Assembly (NCBI GenBank): GCA_905250125.1
Contig: CAJNOL010001430.1
Location: 1 to 64,000, forward strand
Direction: 5' to 3'
Source: Rotaria sordida
Lineage: Eukaryota > Rotifera > Eurotatoria > Philodinida > Philodinidae
Length of the DNA stretch: 64,000 nucleotides
This document shows, in pieces, positions 1-11,691 of this stretch (the first letter of the stretch is position 1; the number at the start of each line of letters is the position of its first letter). The notes below the pieces were generated by a model, which was not told the DNA's origin, did no database searches, and saw nothing but the letters and a program-made list of their open reading frames with translations. A program made the position numbers and the translations under genes.

Positions 1-3000
1 TCTTTATTAATTATATCATAGAATAATAACCAACTATTAGCATAATCGATCTGAGGAGAAAAAAAAAGGAAATTAATGACTAAAATATGATTTTTAAGAG
101 ATAGATATATTTTGTTTTGCTTACAGAAGTTAATTTAGGATCATGAAAATGAAGTGTTAGATAATATTCGAATAGGCCATCGTAGATTCGATCATAATTT
201 CCTAAATTTGAGACTAAATCGAGTAGTTGTAAACGCCTAAGACAAAACAAAAAAGATTTTATAATAGGATTTCAAAGAAGAGAAAGAAATTTAATGTTAA
301 ATTATGATCTATAATGCGAAAGTCTTGTCACAAAATAGTCGCTCATTTTTCGGTCACTGGTTAGAGTTAAAAATAAACAGATTTTTTCTCTCTTGCTGAA
401 TATGTGTTCAGATTTTGCTTTGAGGATAGGTCTGAACAACTATCAGGAAATTTTATGAAAAAATCCAAAAGTATGTCTGTATAAAGCAAAATAGCGGTTT
501 TGGCCTAGTCCATAGTTTGTATCTTGAAAAAGTTTCAACATAACATTACTGAATTCTGTACAAAATGAAATATTACAATAAGAAAAGGAGGAAACTATTA
601 ATACGAGTTGAGTGTGGGTGTCACTGAAGACAAGACTCACTTACACCATATCGTAACATTACGAGCAGAAGAAATATGAATTTTTTAATCTGTTATGCTG
701 TTCAAATACCTGTTCTCTAAGAAAGTGTCTGCTACAGAGTACATAGTAATCATGAGTAATTGACGTTTGGAGACATATTTTTATACATAGGTAGCGCCTA
801 ATTGAGACTAATTTAATAGCATCTGTAAAGCTTTACTCGAAAAATTGAAATTGTCTAAACACAGTAGAAGTTCTTGGATTTCTAATATGAGGAAGTCTTC
901 TATTTCTGGTAGTGACTCAGCTGTTTAATTTTATTCTATGAAGAAATTCTGAACATATATCTAGCAAGAACGAAAAAGTCTGATTATTTCTGACTTTAAT
1001 CAGTGGTCGAAAAATGAGTGAATATTTTGTGTTAAGAGTTTCGTATCATAGATTATTTCTGTTCAATCAAATAATTAGAATTAGATAAATTTTTATCTTT
1101 TTTTATTTAGCATATAGAGAAGTATCGTTTTGATTGCATGTTGAACTAATTGAATCAACTGTTAATGCAAATCAAATATGAGAAGTATGTTGATTCATTT
1201 GAAAGTTTCATAACAATTTTTTAATCTTATCGTGCAACAAATTACTACTGATTCACAATAGGAATGTTTAGTGAAAAGTTCTTTTTTTCTTATACCTTGC
1301 TAATGGTACTTTGCCTGAACGTTTAAGTGGATCATCTAATTGAAGTGTTAATTGTGTTCTATTTTAGTCAAAAAATATATTTATAATATTATTATTTTGT
1401 TTTTTCTAAAAATAATAAAAACAAACTTTTTTGATGGTGGTATTTGTAAGATTTCAGTCCATATTTCAAATAAACTTTTTTGTGCATCTTTAACTCCAAG
1501 TACAGTTGTAGTTTCAATCATTTTTTTTGTTATTATTCGATCTTTTTGAGTAACAATAAACTAAATAGTTTTATATAAATTATATAAATTTAATTCAATT
1601 GATTTAAACATACTTGCATAAAATGAAGACATGATCGAATATCACATGCCGCTTTTACACATAAACTATTCAATGTAATTAAATCACTTTGAATATTTAA
1701 TTGTTCAGAAATCTATATTAATAAAAAAACAAATAAAATTTGGTTTTTTGTTGATAATAAAAGAAAAAAATATATATTTAATTCTTACTGTTAATAAACG
1801 TTTAGCAAGTATAGTTTGTTCAATACGTGGAAAATTAAGTATAAGAGCTATTTGACGAAGAGGTTTTAAAGCTGGTACATATCTATTTATATTATTAAAA
1901 ATTAATTGAGATTATAGAAATATTTACTAAATAACATACAAATCATTACAAATACAAATAACTGGTCGAAGAAGAATAAATGAATTATTTTTCTTTGTTT
2001 TACTACTTGCTTGTTGTTGATCAGCCGGTGTGCGAGTAATTAAATCAACAAGTAATTGTATCGATGGCTAAGAAATATACGATAAATAACTATAGTTTCA
2101 TCAGATTTCAATGTACAAAGCTCAATGAACTGATAGTGATAGTAAAAAGCCTTTATTCCAAAAGATTATTCTTTGAAGAAACAAAGTATCTTAACTTTAA
2201 AAACTCTAGTAGTGACTTTCTGTAATTCGATAGAGCTTGTTTCTACGAAGATTAGTCTATTAGACTAAATATTTTATGGTTAACTTGTTGAATTCTATAA
2301 AAAAAAGACAGGCAAATAACCCAAAACGGAAACTCTTACTTGAGAATAGGCATGTACTAAACTTGTTATGAACAGTAGCTTTTTTACTTCTGAGTTTCTT
2401 GAAATGTAGTACTGACTATCATGTCGATAAGCAACACATTGGAGAGAAAACGTTAGAATGGATTGTATCCATTTCTTTGATCTATCCTCATTACTACAAC
2501 ATAATAGAGAGAAGATCACTTTGCAAATATAAGATAAAAGATTTTTGTCTATATCTGAATGCTTTATAAGATATATAGTGACAAGCAAAAGAACAAAATA
2601 AGGAAACATCGGTAAAAATAAGGATATATCAATTGAAGCCAAATTGTTATGTTCATATCAGACCGAACACGGACTCTCAGATTTGGTATATGTCTACATA
2701 AGGGCAATCATTCTTAGGATATAATCATTTCCTAAGACTTTTCATTAAATTATTGAGTCATATCTAGGAAGCTGCGAGTCCAAGTCCACAAAAACATTGA
2801 CTTATAGCTATCTTCTTCTTTGATCTTGTTTACATAAATATAACTAAAACTATTCCATACAACTGAAGATTTTGGTGTTATCGTTGATTTGACGATTTTC
2901 AATCGTGAATTTTGTTTATCAATGATAGACAAATCACCAACGAAAAATAACTGAACCTAGATTTCTTTTTTCTGAGAGTAGCCAATAAATAGCTAAAATG

Positions 3001-4705
3001 TACACAAAGGGTGCCAGATATTAGTGGAAAAAAGTTCGGGTCTAGATTTGACCGGATTCGAGTCCACAAAAACGTGGTCCTCCAGCTCTCTATTCTCAAT
3101 AACTATAATTTTGCTGAACTTTTCATCGAATTTATTTTCTCGGATAGAATTATCTTAAACATTATATAAAAAAACAAATAAATTACCGCTGGTGCTCCAT
3201 CAATTTCATCAATTAGAAGACAATTTGGTTTATAATCTTTACTTAATACTTCTCTCATTTGTGTTGCTGTTTCAAGTCGTGTACGAAATAATTCTATACT
3301 TCGATCATCACTTTACAGAAAAAAAAAAGAAAAATCAATAATAAAAAACTAAATACAATAAAAAATTATAGTTGTTTACCTTGCATTCATTTCAATAACA
3401 TTATATCCTGCATGTCGAGCAACAACATGTGCAAGAGTTGTTTTCTAATAGGCAAAAAAAATAAAATATATATCTATATATATAGAATGAAATAAATGAC
3501 AAACTCCAGCTCCTGGTGAACCACAGAGTAAAGCAATTTTTTGTTGTGGTCGTTTATAAGCATCTAATTCAAATTGAATATCAGATGGATAAGTTTTTTT
3601 ATTTATTATTCCTGTTAAATTATTTTTATCTTTATTTGATTCATTTGATGTTATTTGTTGATGACGTGTCAATATTGCCAAAGATTAAGCCATTCTAATA
3701 ATGTTCGATTAATACCCTAAATAAATAAAATAAAAATTAAATATTCAATTAATACAAAAAAGAACCATAGTTATTTGAACTAACTATATCACTAAGTAGA
3801 TCACAAAAAGCACGTGGTGCAAATTTTTCAACCCATAATTCATCTGTATATTCATCAACAATTGACAAAGTTGATTCATCTCTTAAAATCAATATATAGA
3901 AATTTAATTTTTTATTTCAAAACAAAACTAAATTGTATTTTACTCATTTTCAATGATAACTGTTGATCGTTTATCTATTGATTTTGTAAGTTCTTCTAAT
4001 TCCTAATTAAATTTAATTTTTCATTTATTTAATGAAAAATCATTTTTTTTTTCACTTACTTGACGAACACGTTTTTCAATCATTTCATCAACTGATACTT
4101 TAAGTAGACTTGTTTTATTTCCATTATTTAATGAAAACTAATTTAAATTATTATGGTAAAAAAATAATAAAACAAACAATCTTATAATTATTACTTTGAA
4201 ACAATCATCATCATCATCACGTACTAATAAATAATATCGTTCATTCAGATGACTTGTTAATACTACAAATGGTTGATTTGGTATTTGACAATGATAACGT
4301 GTTGCTAGAAAACAAGACAAAAAAAAACCATTCTGAAACATTCGCTATTAAAATCATTTTCACTCTAAAAAAAGAAAGGCTTTCTCCGAAACCGATCAAA
4401 ATTGATTTTCGGACTAATCTCTAAAATCTTTAAAAGATTTTTTACAGGGAAAAAAAAGGGTTTTCGAGAAAACCTTTTTTTTTGTTAGAACGTACGTACA
4501 GATTATTTTTTGTTTCTTAACAGAATTTCTTTGTTTAATTTCTATAATTTCTGGATCTTTTTCGATTGAATCATCTTCATCAAATAATCTTTTTTTACAA
4601 TCGACTAATAAAAAAATAAAAAAACAAACAAACATTTATTTATTCGAATAAAATTCTTTATCATATACTTTGAATTGAAGATCCATTTGATGTAGTTCCA
4701 AACAT
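1..4705 (-). CDS. CHTF18: CHTF18 (chromosome transmission fidelity protein 18), 3' end beyond window, apparent frameshift
   Basis: Large subunit of the alternative clamp loader RFC-Ctf18, an AAA+ ATPase that loads PCNA during leading-strand synthesis and supports sister-chromatid cohesion. Sixteen exons can be joined: 4705-4669, 4604-4500, 4304-4195, 4137-4060, 4002-3944, 3881-3785, 3716-3505, 3444-3380, 3310-3187, 2067-1940, 1882-1789, 1712-1614, 1560-1427, 1358-1296, 236-125 and 50-1. Landmarks in order: LWVEKFAPR, Walker A GSPGAGKT split across exons 7/8, an NASDDRS element, Walker B LLIDEID, RPVICICNDLY (sensor 1 area), LCVKAACDIRSCL, and FEIWTEILQ typical of Ctf18. The start is the first ATG after a TTTTGTTCTAG acceptor. 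Exon 7 is 212 nt although both flanking junctions are phase 0, so it is one base short (or two long) and frame is lost near 3675-3685. The family is certain; whether this copy is functional is not. Confidence 0.9.
237..1295 (-). repeat. CHTF18 intron 14 with a foldback repeat
   Basis: A 1,059-bp intron, very long for this window. About 300-420 and 941-1052 are diverged inverted copies; the clearest match is CTCATTTTTCGGTCACTGG (342-360) against the reverse complement of 1000-1018. The arms are separated by about 520 bp in which I see nothing coding. Confidence 0.7.
2068..3186 (-). repeat. CHTF18 intron 9 with short dispersed repeats
   Basis: A 1,119-bp intron with only spurious ORFs. It carries a direct repeat (about 2771-2811 and 3057-3097, both containing AGTCCACAAAAAC) and a stretch at 3040-3070 that resembles the reverse complement of the repeat at 34262-34290. 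Confidence 0.5.
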
Positions 4706-4820
4706 CTAGAACAAAAACAACAATTCGTCATTAATCCATTATCTATGATGAATCAAAATGAAATTTGATATGACATTTATTTTTTTCAATTAACTATTCG
4801 AGATAAGAATATTCAATCGG

Positions 4821-4827
4821 TATAAAT
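4821..4827 (+). promoter_or_regulatory. TATA box of the metalloproteinase gene
   Basis: TATAAAT lies 58 bp before the ATG at 4879. Initiation about 25-30 bp downstream would fall near 4846-4852, at or after the earlier ATG at 4846, which favours 4879 as the true start. The 173 bp between this ATG and the CHTF18 start is a shared divergent promoter region. Confidence 0.55.
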
Positions 4828-4878
4828 AACAACAACAGAAAAGTGATGTTTACATTCAAAACATTTACAATCGATACG

Positions 4879-6949
4879 ATGAAACAAATTTTCAACATCA
4901 TTCTATTACTTTTCATCATCTTTATTGATATATCGCTATGTGTCAAACGGCTTCGTAAACAATCAGTTACATCTCAAGAAGATGCATTATCTTGGCTTAA
5001 TAAATATGGTTATAATCCATGTTTAAATTCAACTGTTCAATGTAGTTTAAGTCTTTCAAGTTTATTACGAGATTATCAAAAACGTTTTCATTTAAAAATA
5101 AGTGGAAAATTAGACGATTCAACTAAAGAACATATGAATCGACCACGTTGTGGAATTCCAGATAAATCAATAGCTGAAATTAATGCTGCACTTATATCAA
5201 GTAAATGGTCACGTTCATCATTAACATATGCAATACGTGGTTATCCAACACAAATAAGTGAAACACAAACAACAAATATTATACGTGAAGCATTTCAAGC
5301 TTGGCTTGATCATGTTCCATTAAAAATTGAACCTGTTTGTTCAACATGTCAAGCAGATTTTGTTCTTGATTTTCTACGTGAACAACATACAGATCGGTAT
5401 CCATTCGATGGAGTTGGTGGAACATTGGCACATGCATTTTTTCCTGAAGATGGTCGAATACATTTTGATAAAGATGAAGCATGGACAGAAAGGTTAGAAT
5501 GATTTGATTTTTCGCGAGGTATCAACTATATGTTGAAACTTGATCTTCGACAAGATTCAGTCTTGAGATGCATTTCTTATTACTCAGCAATGTTATATTG
5601 ATTCCTTCATTATATTATTGGAAAATATTATCAGTTAGAGATGTGTAGAGTAAAGTAGGGTAAGGGTAGAGGTTTACTAAGGTACGAGAAACGCTTACCA
5701 TGCATGTCTCTAACATAATACTAAAAGTGACTTGACACCTGAAGAAGTTTCCTTGTTAGTTAGGGGACAGACTACGGAAAAACCTTAGACTACACATTTC
5801 TACTATCAGTGTATTGTATATATTTTATATTTTCCAATACTCTATAGATTCAAAAACGTTATATAGATGCTTGTTATTATTTTAGTTATCCTATACTCTG
5901 ATAAACGAAATATAACTAATTTCTATTCTTATAGTTTCAATGGTTACGATACAAATTTATATTTGGTAGCCGTTCATGAAATTGGTCATGCACTTGGCTT
6001 AGATCATAAATATGATGAGAAATCTATCATGTATCCATCTTATCAACTAATGTCAAAATCAAAAATTCTTCCACAAACTGATCGTGATGACATTCAAACT
6101 CTCTACGGTAAAACACAACCATATGGGACACCACCAACAACAAGATCAACAACAACAAGATCGACAACAACAACTACAACATCAACGAGAAAAAATTATA
6201 TTACTACAAGAAGTCCTGTTACAAGTCCTTCTGGAAAATTACATACTCGTTGTCGTCTCTTTCTTGATGCTGCTTTCAGTCATCCTGATGGTACATTCCA
6301 TACATTCAATGCTGGTGTACTTTGGCGTTATTTACCCAATGAAAATACATGGGAAAATCAACCAACAATCGAAAAAACTTATCCAAAATTACCAAATAAA
6401 CTAAGAGCAGGTGTATATAATAGTCGAAAACAAGAAATTATATTTTTTACAGATAAATATGTTTATCGTTATGATGTTGATAATCGAGATCGTATCCAAT
6501 ATCGAAGTGAACAAAATCTTCCAAGAAATTTACAAAATTCAATTGTTGGTGCTATTTATTATCGTAGTGAAATTTATATAATTACATCAAAAACAATACG
6601 TTTATTTGAATTAGGTAATAGGTATCAACAATCTAATGATCAAGCTTTAAGTGAAGAATTTCCACGTTTTACTGGTACAGTTGAAACTGCATTTAGTTAT
6701 GGAAATTTACATCATTTTTTTACAACTAAACGACGTGTTTTTGTTTGGAGTGAACGATTAAATTCATGGCAAACATTTGATGAACCTATGGAAACAAGTT
6801 GGTTTGCCTGTACAAGTACTAATACATACAATCCAAGATTTATTCCAGTAGAACAACCAGCTGAAACACCTCGTCATCGAAGTCCTTATGGTCATCGTCA
6901 CCATGACCATCATCGTCACCGTCACCGTGACCACGATCATTATAATTAG
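4879..6949 (+). CDS. Secreted matrix metalloproteinase (MMP) with hemopexin domain
   Basis: Zinc endopeptidase of the matrixin family (M10A), predicted to cleave extracellular matrix or secreted substrates. Two exons, 4879-5492 and 5935-6949, give 542 aa. In order: a signal peptide (MKQIFNIILLLFIIF), a peptidoglycan-binding-like propeptide, the cysteine switch PRCGIPD that keeps the proenzyme latent, a catalytic domain with HEIGHALGLDH (three zinc-binding His and the catalytic Glu) followed by the Met-turn SIMYP, a Thr/Ser-rich linker (residues about 285-315), a C-terminal hemopexin-like domain and a His-rich tail. The splice restores WTES-FNGYDTNLYLVAVHE, as in other MMPs. No furin site is visible between propeptide and catalytic domain. 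An upstream in-frame ATG at 4846 would add 11 residues ahead of the signal peptide. AATAAA at 7028 is a likely polyadenylation signal. Which vertebrate MMP it matches best cannot be told by eye. Confidence 0.94.
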
Positions 6950-7227
6950 CGCGATTATAAAAACCAGAAATTAAAAAAAAAAAGAAACACAATAGTGCAT
7001 GATATTTTTTTTTCTATATATATATAAAATAAAGCTAACAAACCAATTCAGTTTAATGTTGACAATAGAACGCAAAAGAAAAATGATCAAGAAAAAAAAA
7101 ATGTAATACCATTTTACAATGAGCTACAAAAAAAATGAGGGTAATTATTTAAGTAAATCGGAATGATTTTTTTTTGTAACAAAAAAAAAAAAAGAAAAAA
7201 GGGAGAATAATACCATATTTATTGCCA
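6950..7227. other. Convergent intergenic spacer (MMP / DNAJC5)
   Basis: 278 bp shared by the 3' ends of two convergent genes. It holds the MMP polyadenylation signal near 7028 and several poly-A/poly-T runs. No ORF or RNA gene is seen. Confidence 0.6.
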
Positions 7228-9549
7228 CTATTGATTAGTTAGTGATGTCGATTCATATGAAGGTGCTATTGGTATAGATATATGTTCATTAGTTGAACCA
7301 AGTACTGGATCAGTTTCTTGTGGGCTAGTTAATATAATTGTTGGTGATGTTTCATTATTATTTCCTTGAGTATGAATACCAGGAACATCTTCATCTTCCT
7401 ATTAAAACAAAAGTTTTCTTGGGTTTGTTTTTTCATTTAATTTTTCAAAAGTTAGTAACTTACTTGAAATGGTGAAAATATATCTTCATCACGTTTATAT
7501 TTACCACAACAATGGTTGCAACAAAAATTACAACAACAACCACAACCACAGAGACAACAACAACAACCACCAAAACAACAACATGTACTAATACATAAAA
7601 ACCCAAACAGAATTTTTTTCCATCTTGGCATTCGAGCTAATGTTTCGGAATATTCTAAAATAAATAATTTAATAAATGAAAATATAAATTTAAATTAAAA
7701 AATTCTTACCATCATTCATTCGACGCATTGCATCAGCAGCTAGGAAAAAAAAAAGTAATATATCATTTTTGATTATTGATTAAGAAATTGAGTTCTTTAA
7801 CATACGATATAGAAGTAATAGCATAAAATGTGTCGATCTGTATTTTTCTTCCCTTTCGAATCGTAAATAACTTATTTTTAAAACACATTTATAAACGGAA
7901 TAGAAAAGAAAAGCGTCCTTACAAAGAATCGGTACTTTTCATGAGATTCAAAAACAACGACGCAAAATGTTGTTCTCTTTATCTTTTCGACAAACAGGTT
8001 TCAAAACGAATATTTGTTTATCAATTGATAGGAAATTTTTTCCTCTTTCGAACATTATGAACTCGTTAAAGAACATCGTATAAAACGGCAGTTAATTGTA
8101 ATTTACTGTTGTCTACAAGAGATTTTTGAAGAAGAAAAATATGAATCATACACTTTTCGAATGAGAAGAAAATTTCCTATCAACTGATAAAAAAAATTTT
8201 TTTTTTTCAGAACCTATTTATCAAAGAGATATAAAGGTCAACATTTTGTGTGATCCTTTTATTGAAATGCACGAATTTTTTAGGAATACTTCTCTTTTCT
8301 GTTGCGTCATTTCTTTTATGAACATGTTATAGAAATAAGTTATATACGATTCAAAAGAGGAGACAAAGCTCTATCTTTTAGTAAAAAAAAAAGTTTTCTT
8401 TCAGCATCCTTTCTGTCGAAGAGAAATAAGGATCGACATTTTGTGTTATTACTTTTGCATCATCTGTTATTTTACCACTGAAACATCTAATCAAAGCTAT
8501 TCTGTTTGTATCTTGTCTATTAAGGAAAGACATTATATTTTCATTGAAATTACGATGACTTAATACTTGTTAAGCACTCAAATAGACTTTGAGTTGAGAC
8601 TATGTGAATGTGGTAACACAAAAATTAAGTTTTCAATTTCGATATGCAACTTTGCATAGAAACAGGTCTTAACGAGAATGTTTCATTGTGAAAGTTTCAG
8701 TTCTTTTGATTTGCTTCTATCCCGAAATAGGAACATCAAATCTGCCAGTTTATATAAGCGATAAGATCTGAAACTTTCACAATAAAACATTCTCTTTAAG
8801 AACTATCTCTATGTAAAATTTCAAGCCGAGATTCTAAAATTAGTTTTACTGGTACCATGACATTCATTTAAAAAATACCGTAAAAGTTCAATATCTTCGT
8901 AGCAATAAGCTAAAGACGTGAACTCTTTTTCAAGATATTTATAGTTCATTTGGCTCTACATAATGCACATTGTCTTGATTAAAAAGCAATTTATCAGTCG
9001 GTCGACTTCCCTCGTCAATGATTTTGAAACAGACTAGCAGTAGAAAGTTGATTAAATAAATAAACGAAAAATTAGAGTTCCAGAGAATTCAAGCTAAACC
9101 AAATTCGAAAATTTGCAATAATACTCTTTCCTTTAGATCTTTCAAAAAACTATCAAAATAAAACAATAAGATTAGTTTTTTACTCCAATTATTGTATCTA
9201 AAACAAAAATGAAGGATTTCTTCGTACCACGTGCTCCTAATTGATCATAAGTTGATCTTAATTTTGGATCAATAAGAACTTTATATGCTTTATCAACTGC
9301 TTGGAATTGAGTAGCTGCCTCTGGATCAGGATTTTTATCTGGATCTATAAATCAAACGTTTAAATAATTGCACATATATATTAATTAAACAAAAACAAAC
9401 TAACGTAAACGTAAAGCTGCTTTTCTATAAGCACGTTTTATTTCTTCATCAGTTGCTTGTGGGGTTATTCCAAGTATATCATAATAATTTTGAGATGAAG
9501 TTCCTCTAGATTTTGCTGGATTTGATGATGATTCTGTATTAGAAGCCAT
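7228..9549 (-). CDS. DNAJC5: Cysteine-string protein, DnaJ homolog subfamily C member 5
   Basis: J-domain co-chaperone of secretory and synaptic vesicles; it recruits Hsc70 and is anchored to membranes by palmitoylated cysteines. Five exons, 9549-9405, 9344-9228, 7739-7710, 7654-7464 and 7398-7228, give 217 aa (human about 198). The J domain begins at YYDILGI (residues about 22-28); the HPDKN motif is rebuilt across the exon 1/2 junction. Then come [20 protein letters not shown] and a cysteine string with 17 Cys within about 31 residues, followed by [13 protein letters not shown]. The tail is acidic then Ser/Thr-rich. Exon 4 carries the whole string. The string is more Gly-interrupted than the vertebrate one, but its place after the J domain and linker is diagnostic. 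Intron 2 is about 1.49 kb and full of inverted repeats. An acceptor-like TTTTTTTTCAG lies at 9632-9642, 83 bp before the ATG. Confidence 0.93.
7740..9227 (-). repeat. DNAJC5 intron 2 packed with inverted and direct repeats
   Basis: 1,488-bp intron. Inverted pair 1: about 7925-8060 with 8148-8275 (core TTGATAGGAAATTTT at 8024-8038 against AAAATTTCCTATCAA). Inverted pair 2: about 8640-8704 with 8766-8830 (core GAGAATGTTT..TGTGAAAGTTTCAG). A third copy at about 8395-8455 repeats 8200-8260 directly (CGACATTTTGTGT against CAACATTTTGTGT). The ORF at 7830-8060 is an accident of these repeats. Confidence 0.75.
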
Positions 9550-9675
9550 TTATTAAAAATAATGATTTTTTATTTTTATAATAACTAACGACCACTTTAA
9601 CAACATGAACAAAACATGTGTGGCCGATTATCTGAAAAAAAACAATCTAGTTTACATATATAAAAATAAACAATA

Positions 9676-10023
9676 TTAAGAGTCAAGATCAAGTTCAGTT
9701 TGATTAATTGTTTCAACATCAAAATTATTTGTTGGCATTGTACAAAAGCGTTTTCCATTATTTGTTAATAAATCTTGTTGATTGGAATTTATTGTTGAAA
9801 TAGATATTGTTGAATGTGTACGTTTAGTTTGTTCATTTTTTAAAACTAAATTTCGTAGACATACTTCTTCAATTTTTAATCGACTTAATTGATCTATTAC
9901 TGAACGACGTATAATTTGTAATCGTTCATTCCAATTGATTATTTCAGGTTTATTTATTGATGTAGTTACTAAAGAATTTGTTGGTTTATTAGCATAAAGT
10001 TTAATACATTCAAGAAATTCCAT
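9676..10023 (-). CDS. Small hypothetical protein, 115 aa
   Basis: Single-exon ORF from an ATG at 10023 to a stop at 9676. I do not recognise it. Residues about 28-62 (INWNERLQIIRRSVIDQLSRLKIEEVCLRNL) are probably a helical, coiled-coil-like segment; the remainder is Ser/Thr/Asn-rich and likely disordered. No signal peptide or membrane segment. The codon use (AT-ending) matches neighbouring genes and the frame is open throughout, which supports a real gene. It lies 126 bp upstream of the DNAJC5 start on the same strand, close enough to be co-transcribed with it. It could instead be the last exon of a longer gene. Confidence 0.5.
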   Translation of the reverse strand: MEFLECIKLYANKPTNSLVTTSINKPEIINWNERLQIIRRSVIDQLSRLKIEEVCLRNLVLKNEQTKRTHSTISISTINSNQQDLLTNNGKRFCTMPTNNFDVETINQTELDLDS

Positions 10024-11691
10024 TAAATAAAAATAAATAATGTGTAAATTAAATTTATGTAATAACTATTCATACTTTTATTTTGTTTTTAGTCCATCTG
10101 ATGATCATTCTTGCATATTGTCCAATCAGAAGAATTGTTGTTAAAATAAAAATTTAATCATAATTAAAGATTTCTTCTTTTAAATAGATTTTTGTTCTTT
10201 ATTATTCTTATTTATTAATTTTAATTATAAAATTTACTAGCGCCATCTTCAAAATCGAATCGTTCCAGGAACTAAAACATTGTAGTAAATCTTATCATGA
10301 TTGCAACTTGATATTAATGATCATTTCATACGAGAAAACATATCCAACTGTTGGATGTCACTCAACTTCATATTATGACTATGTGTGTAGAGTCTTGTGA
10401 AACTAAGAAAAGTCTAAAACTAGAGTTTAGACAACTTTTGAGGTTTGTTTATAATGTCCAGATGATGTTTTGATGCAATTCATTTATTGTCTGGTCCCTG
10501 AAGGTGACCAAAGATGAATCTTTCGACGAAAACAAGACGACTTCAAAAGTTCTTTAAATTACACACAGATTCATTCAGGTTTTTTTTGTGTTGGTTCAAA
10601 ATATTAGATTAGTTTTGATGCAAACTGAACCTTTTGTGGTCGAAATTTTCTAAATATGAATTAAAAAGACATAAAATTGTACCCGAAGAATAGTGTAGTA
10701 AGAAACTTTTCAAGTAGCGAAAATTTCTCGACTTTGAAAAAATTATGATTTTGCCACTATTGAAAAGTTCTATCGAACGAATAACACGAGAAAAAACGTT
10801 CATTTCAATTTTGAAGACAAATGTTTCGAGAACAGTTTGTCTGGAGGTTGATTGTATAGCCAAACTTTTTCGAGCTTCAGAAATATACGATTTTGTAGCT
10901 CTTGAAAAGTCCCATTGAATAGGTAAGACCGAAAAATATGTTCAGTCGAATGTTGAAAACTAAAATGCTTTGAAAAATGTATGTGTATTCGATGTGTCAG
11001 TGATAAATGTTTGAGATTTTGCTGCATGACTGAAGATCTCTTATATTCTGTAGTAACACATTGAATTTGGTATCAAAATGTCCGGTGGACCAATGTAAGA
11101 TCTTTCCTGCGTTACCGTCCTTTATTTGTTCTAAATAGACATTGATAGTCAACAATTCTTGATATTGTTTTGTCCTGTGATGATAAAGCATAGAACACAA
11201 TGCTAAAAGTTAGAGAAACTTCACAAATCAATCAAACAATTATCAATAAATAAATATGGCAAGATATAGCAGTTTTCATGAAGACTGTTTAGTATGATGT
11301 AATAGCGAAAATGGTAATCTTAGACAATCAAATATGAAATTGATGATTATCACTTGTCTATTGACATTGTTAGACTTAACAAAATAAATATGTGTTCTTC
11401 TTCAATTTTCCTATTATCAAATACAATTTATATAAACAATCATTCTGCTTCTTTTTGTAATAAATTGCTCTGAATTGGTGTTTGTTCAGATAAAAACATA
11501 AATCCTAATAAGAGATTTAATAAAAGCAGAGAAATAATTAATCCACATTTTGGATCATATGGAAAACTAATAGCGTCCTCTACAAACATATTATATGGTT
11601 GCCTCCGATATTCTGACCAATATCAACATCAGAATAGTTCTAATTCGTTTCATAAAAGTTTTTTTTTTATAAATTAATTTCTAGTAAAACA
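10024..11691. other. Intergenic region with a tandem diverged repeat
   Basis: 1.67 kb between divergently oriented genes. About 10726-10830 and 10871-10985 are two diverged tandem copies of a roughly 145-bp unit (shared pattern TTGAAAAGT.C.AT.GAA..). Part of the unit also resembles 35613-35690, inside the 1.26-kb palindrome. Three overlapping minus-strand ORFs (10609-11200) follow the repeat and have no protein-like composition. Confidence 0.5.
11683..11684 (+). promoter_or_regulatory. Acceptor-like site before the 92-aa gene
   Basis: A T-rich tract ends in TTTCTAG eight bases before the ATG at 11692. No matching first exon is visible, so it is a candidate trans-splice (spliced-leader) acceptor. 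Confidence 0.4.

Noticed and set aside
7516..7698. Plus-strand Gln-rich 60-aa ORF
   Set aside because: It is the antisense of the DNAJC5 cysteine string (TGT/TGC read backwards gives CAA/CAG-like codons).
10609..11200. Three overlapping minus-strand ORFs in the 10-11.7 kb gap
   Set aside because: Their similarity to each other comes from the tandem DNA repeat. The starts are arbitrary and composition is not protein-like.
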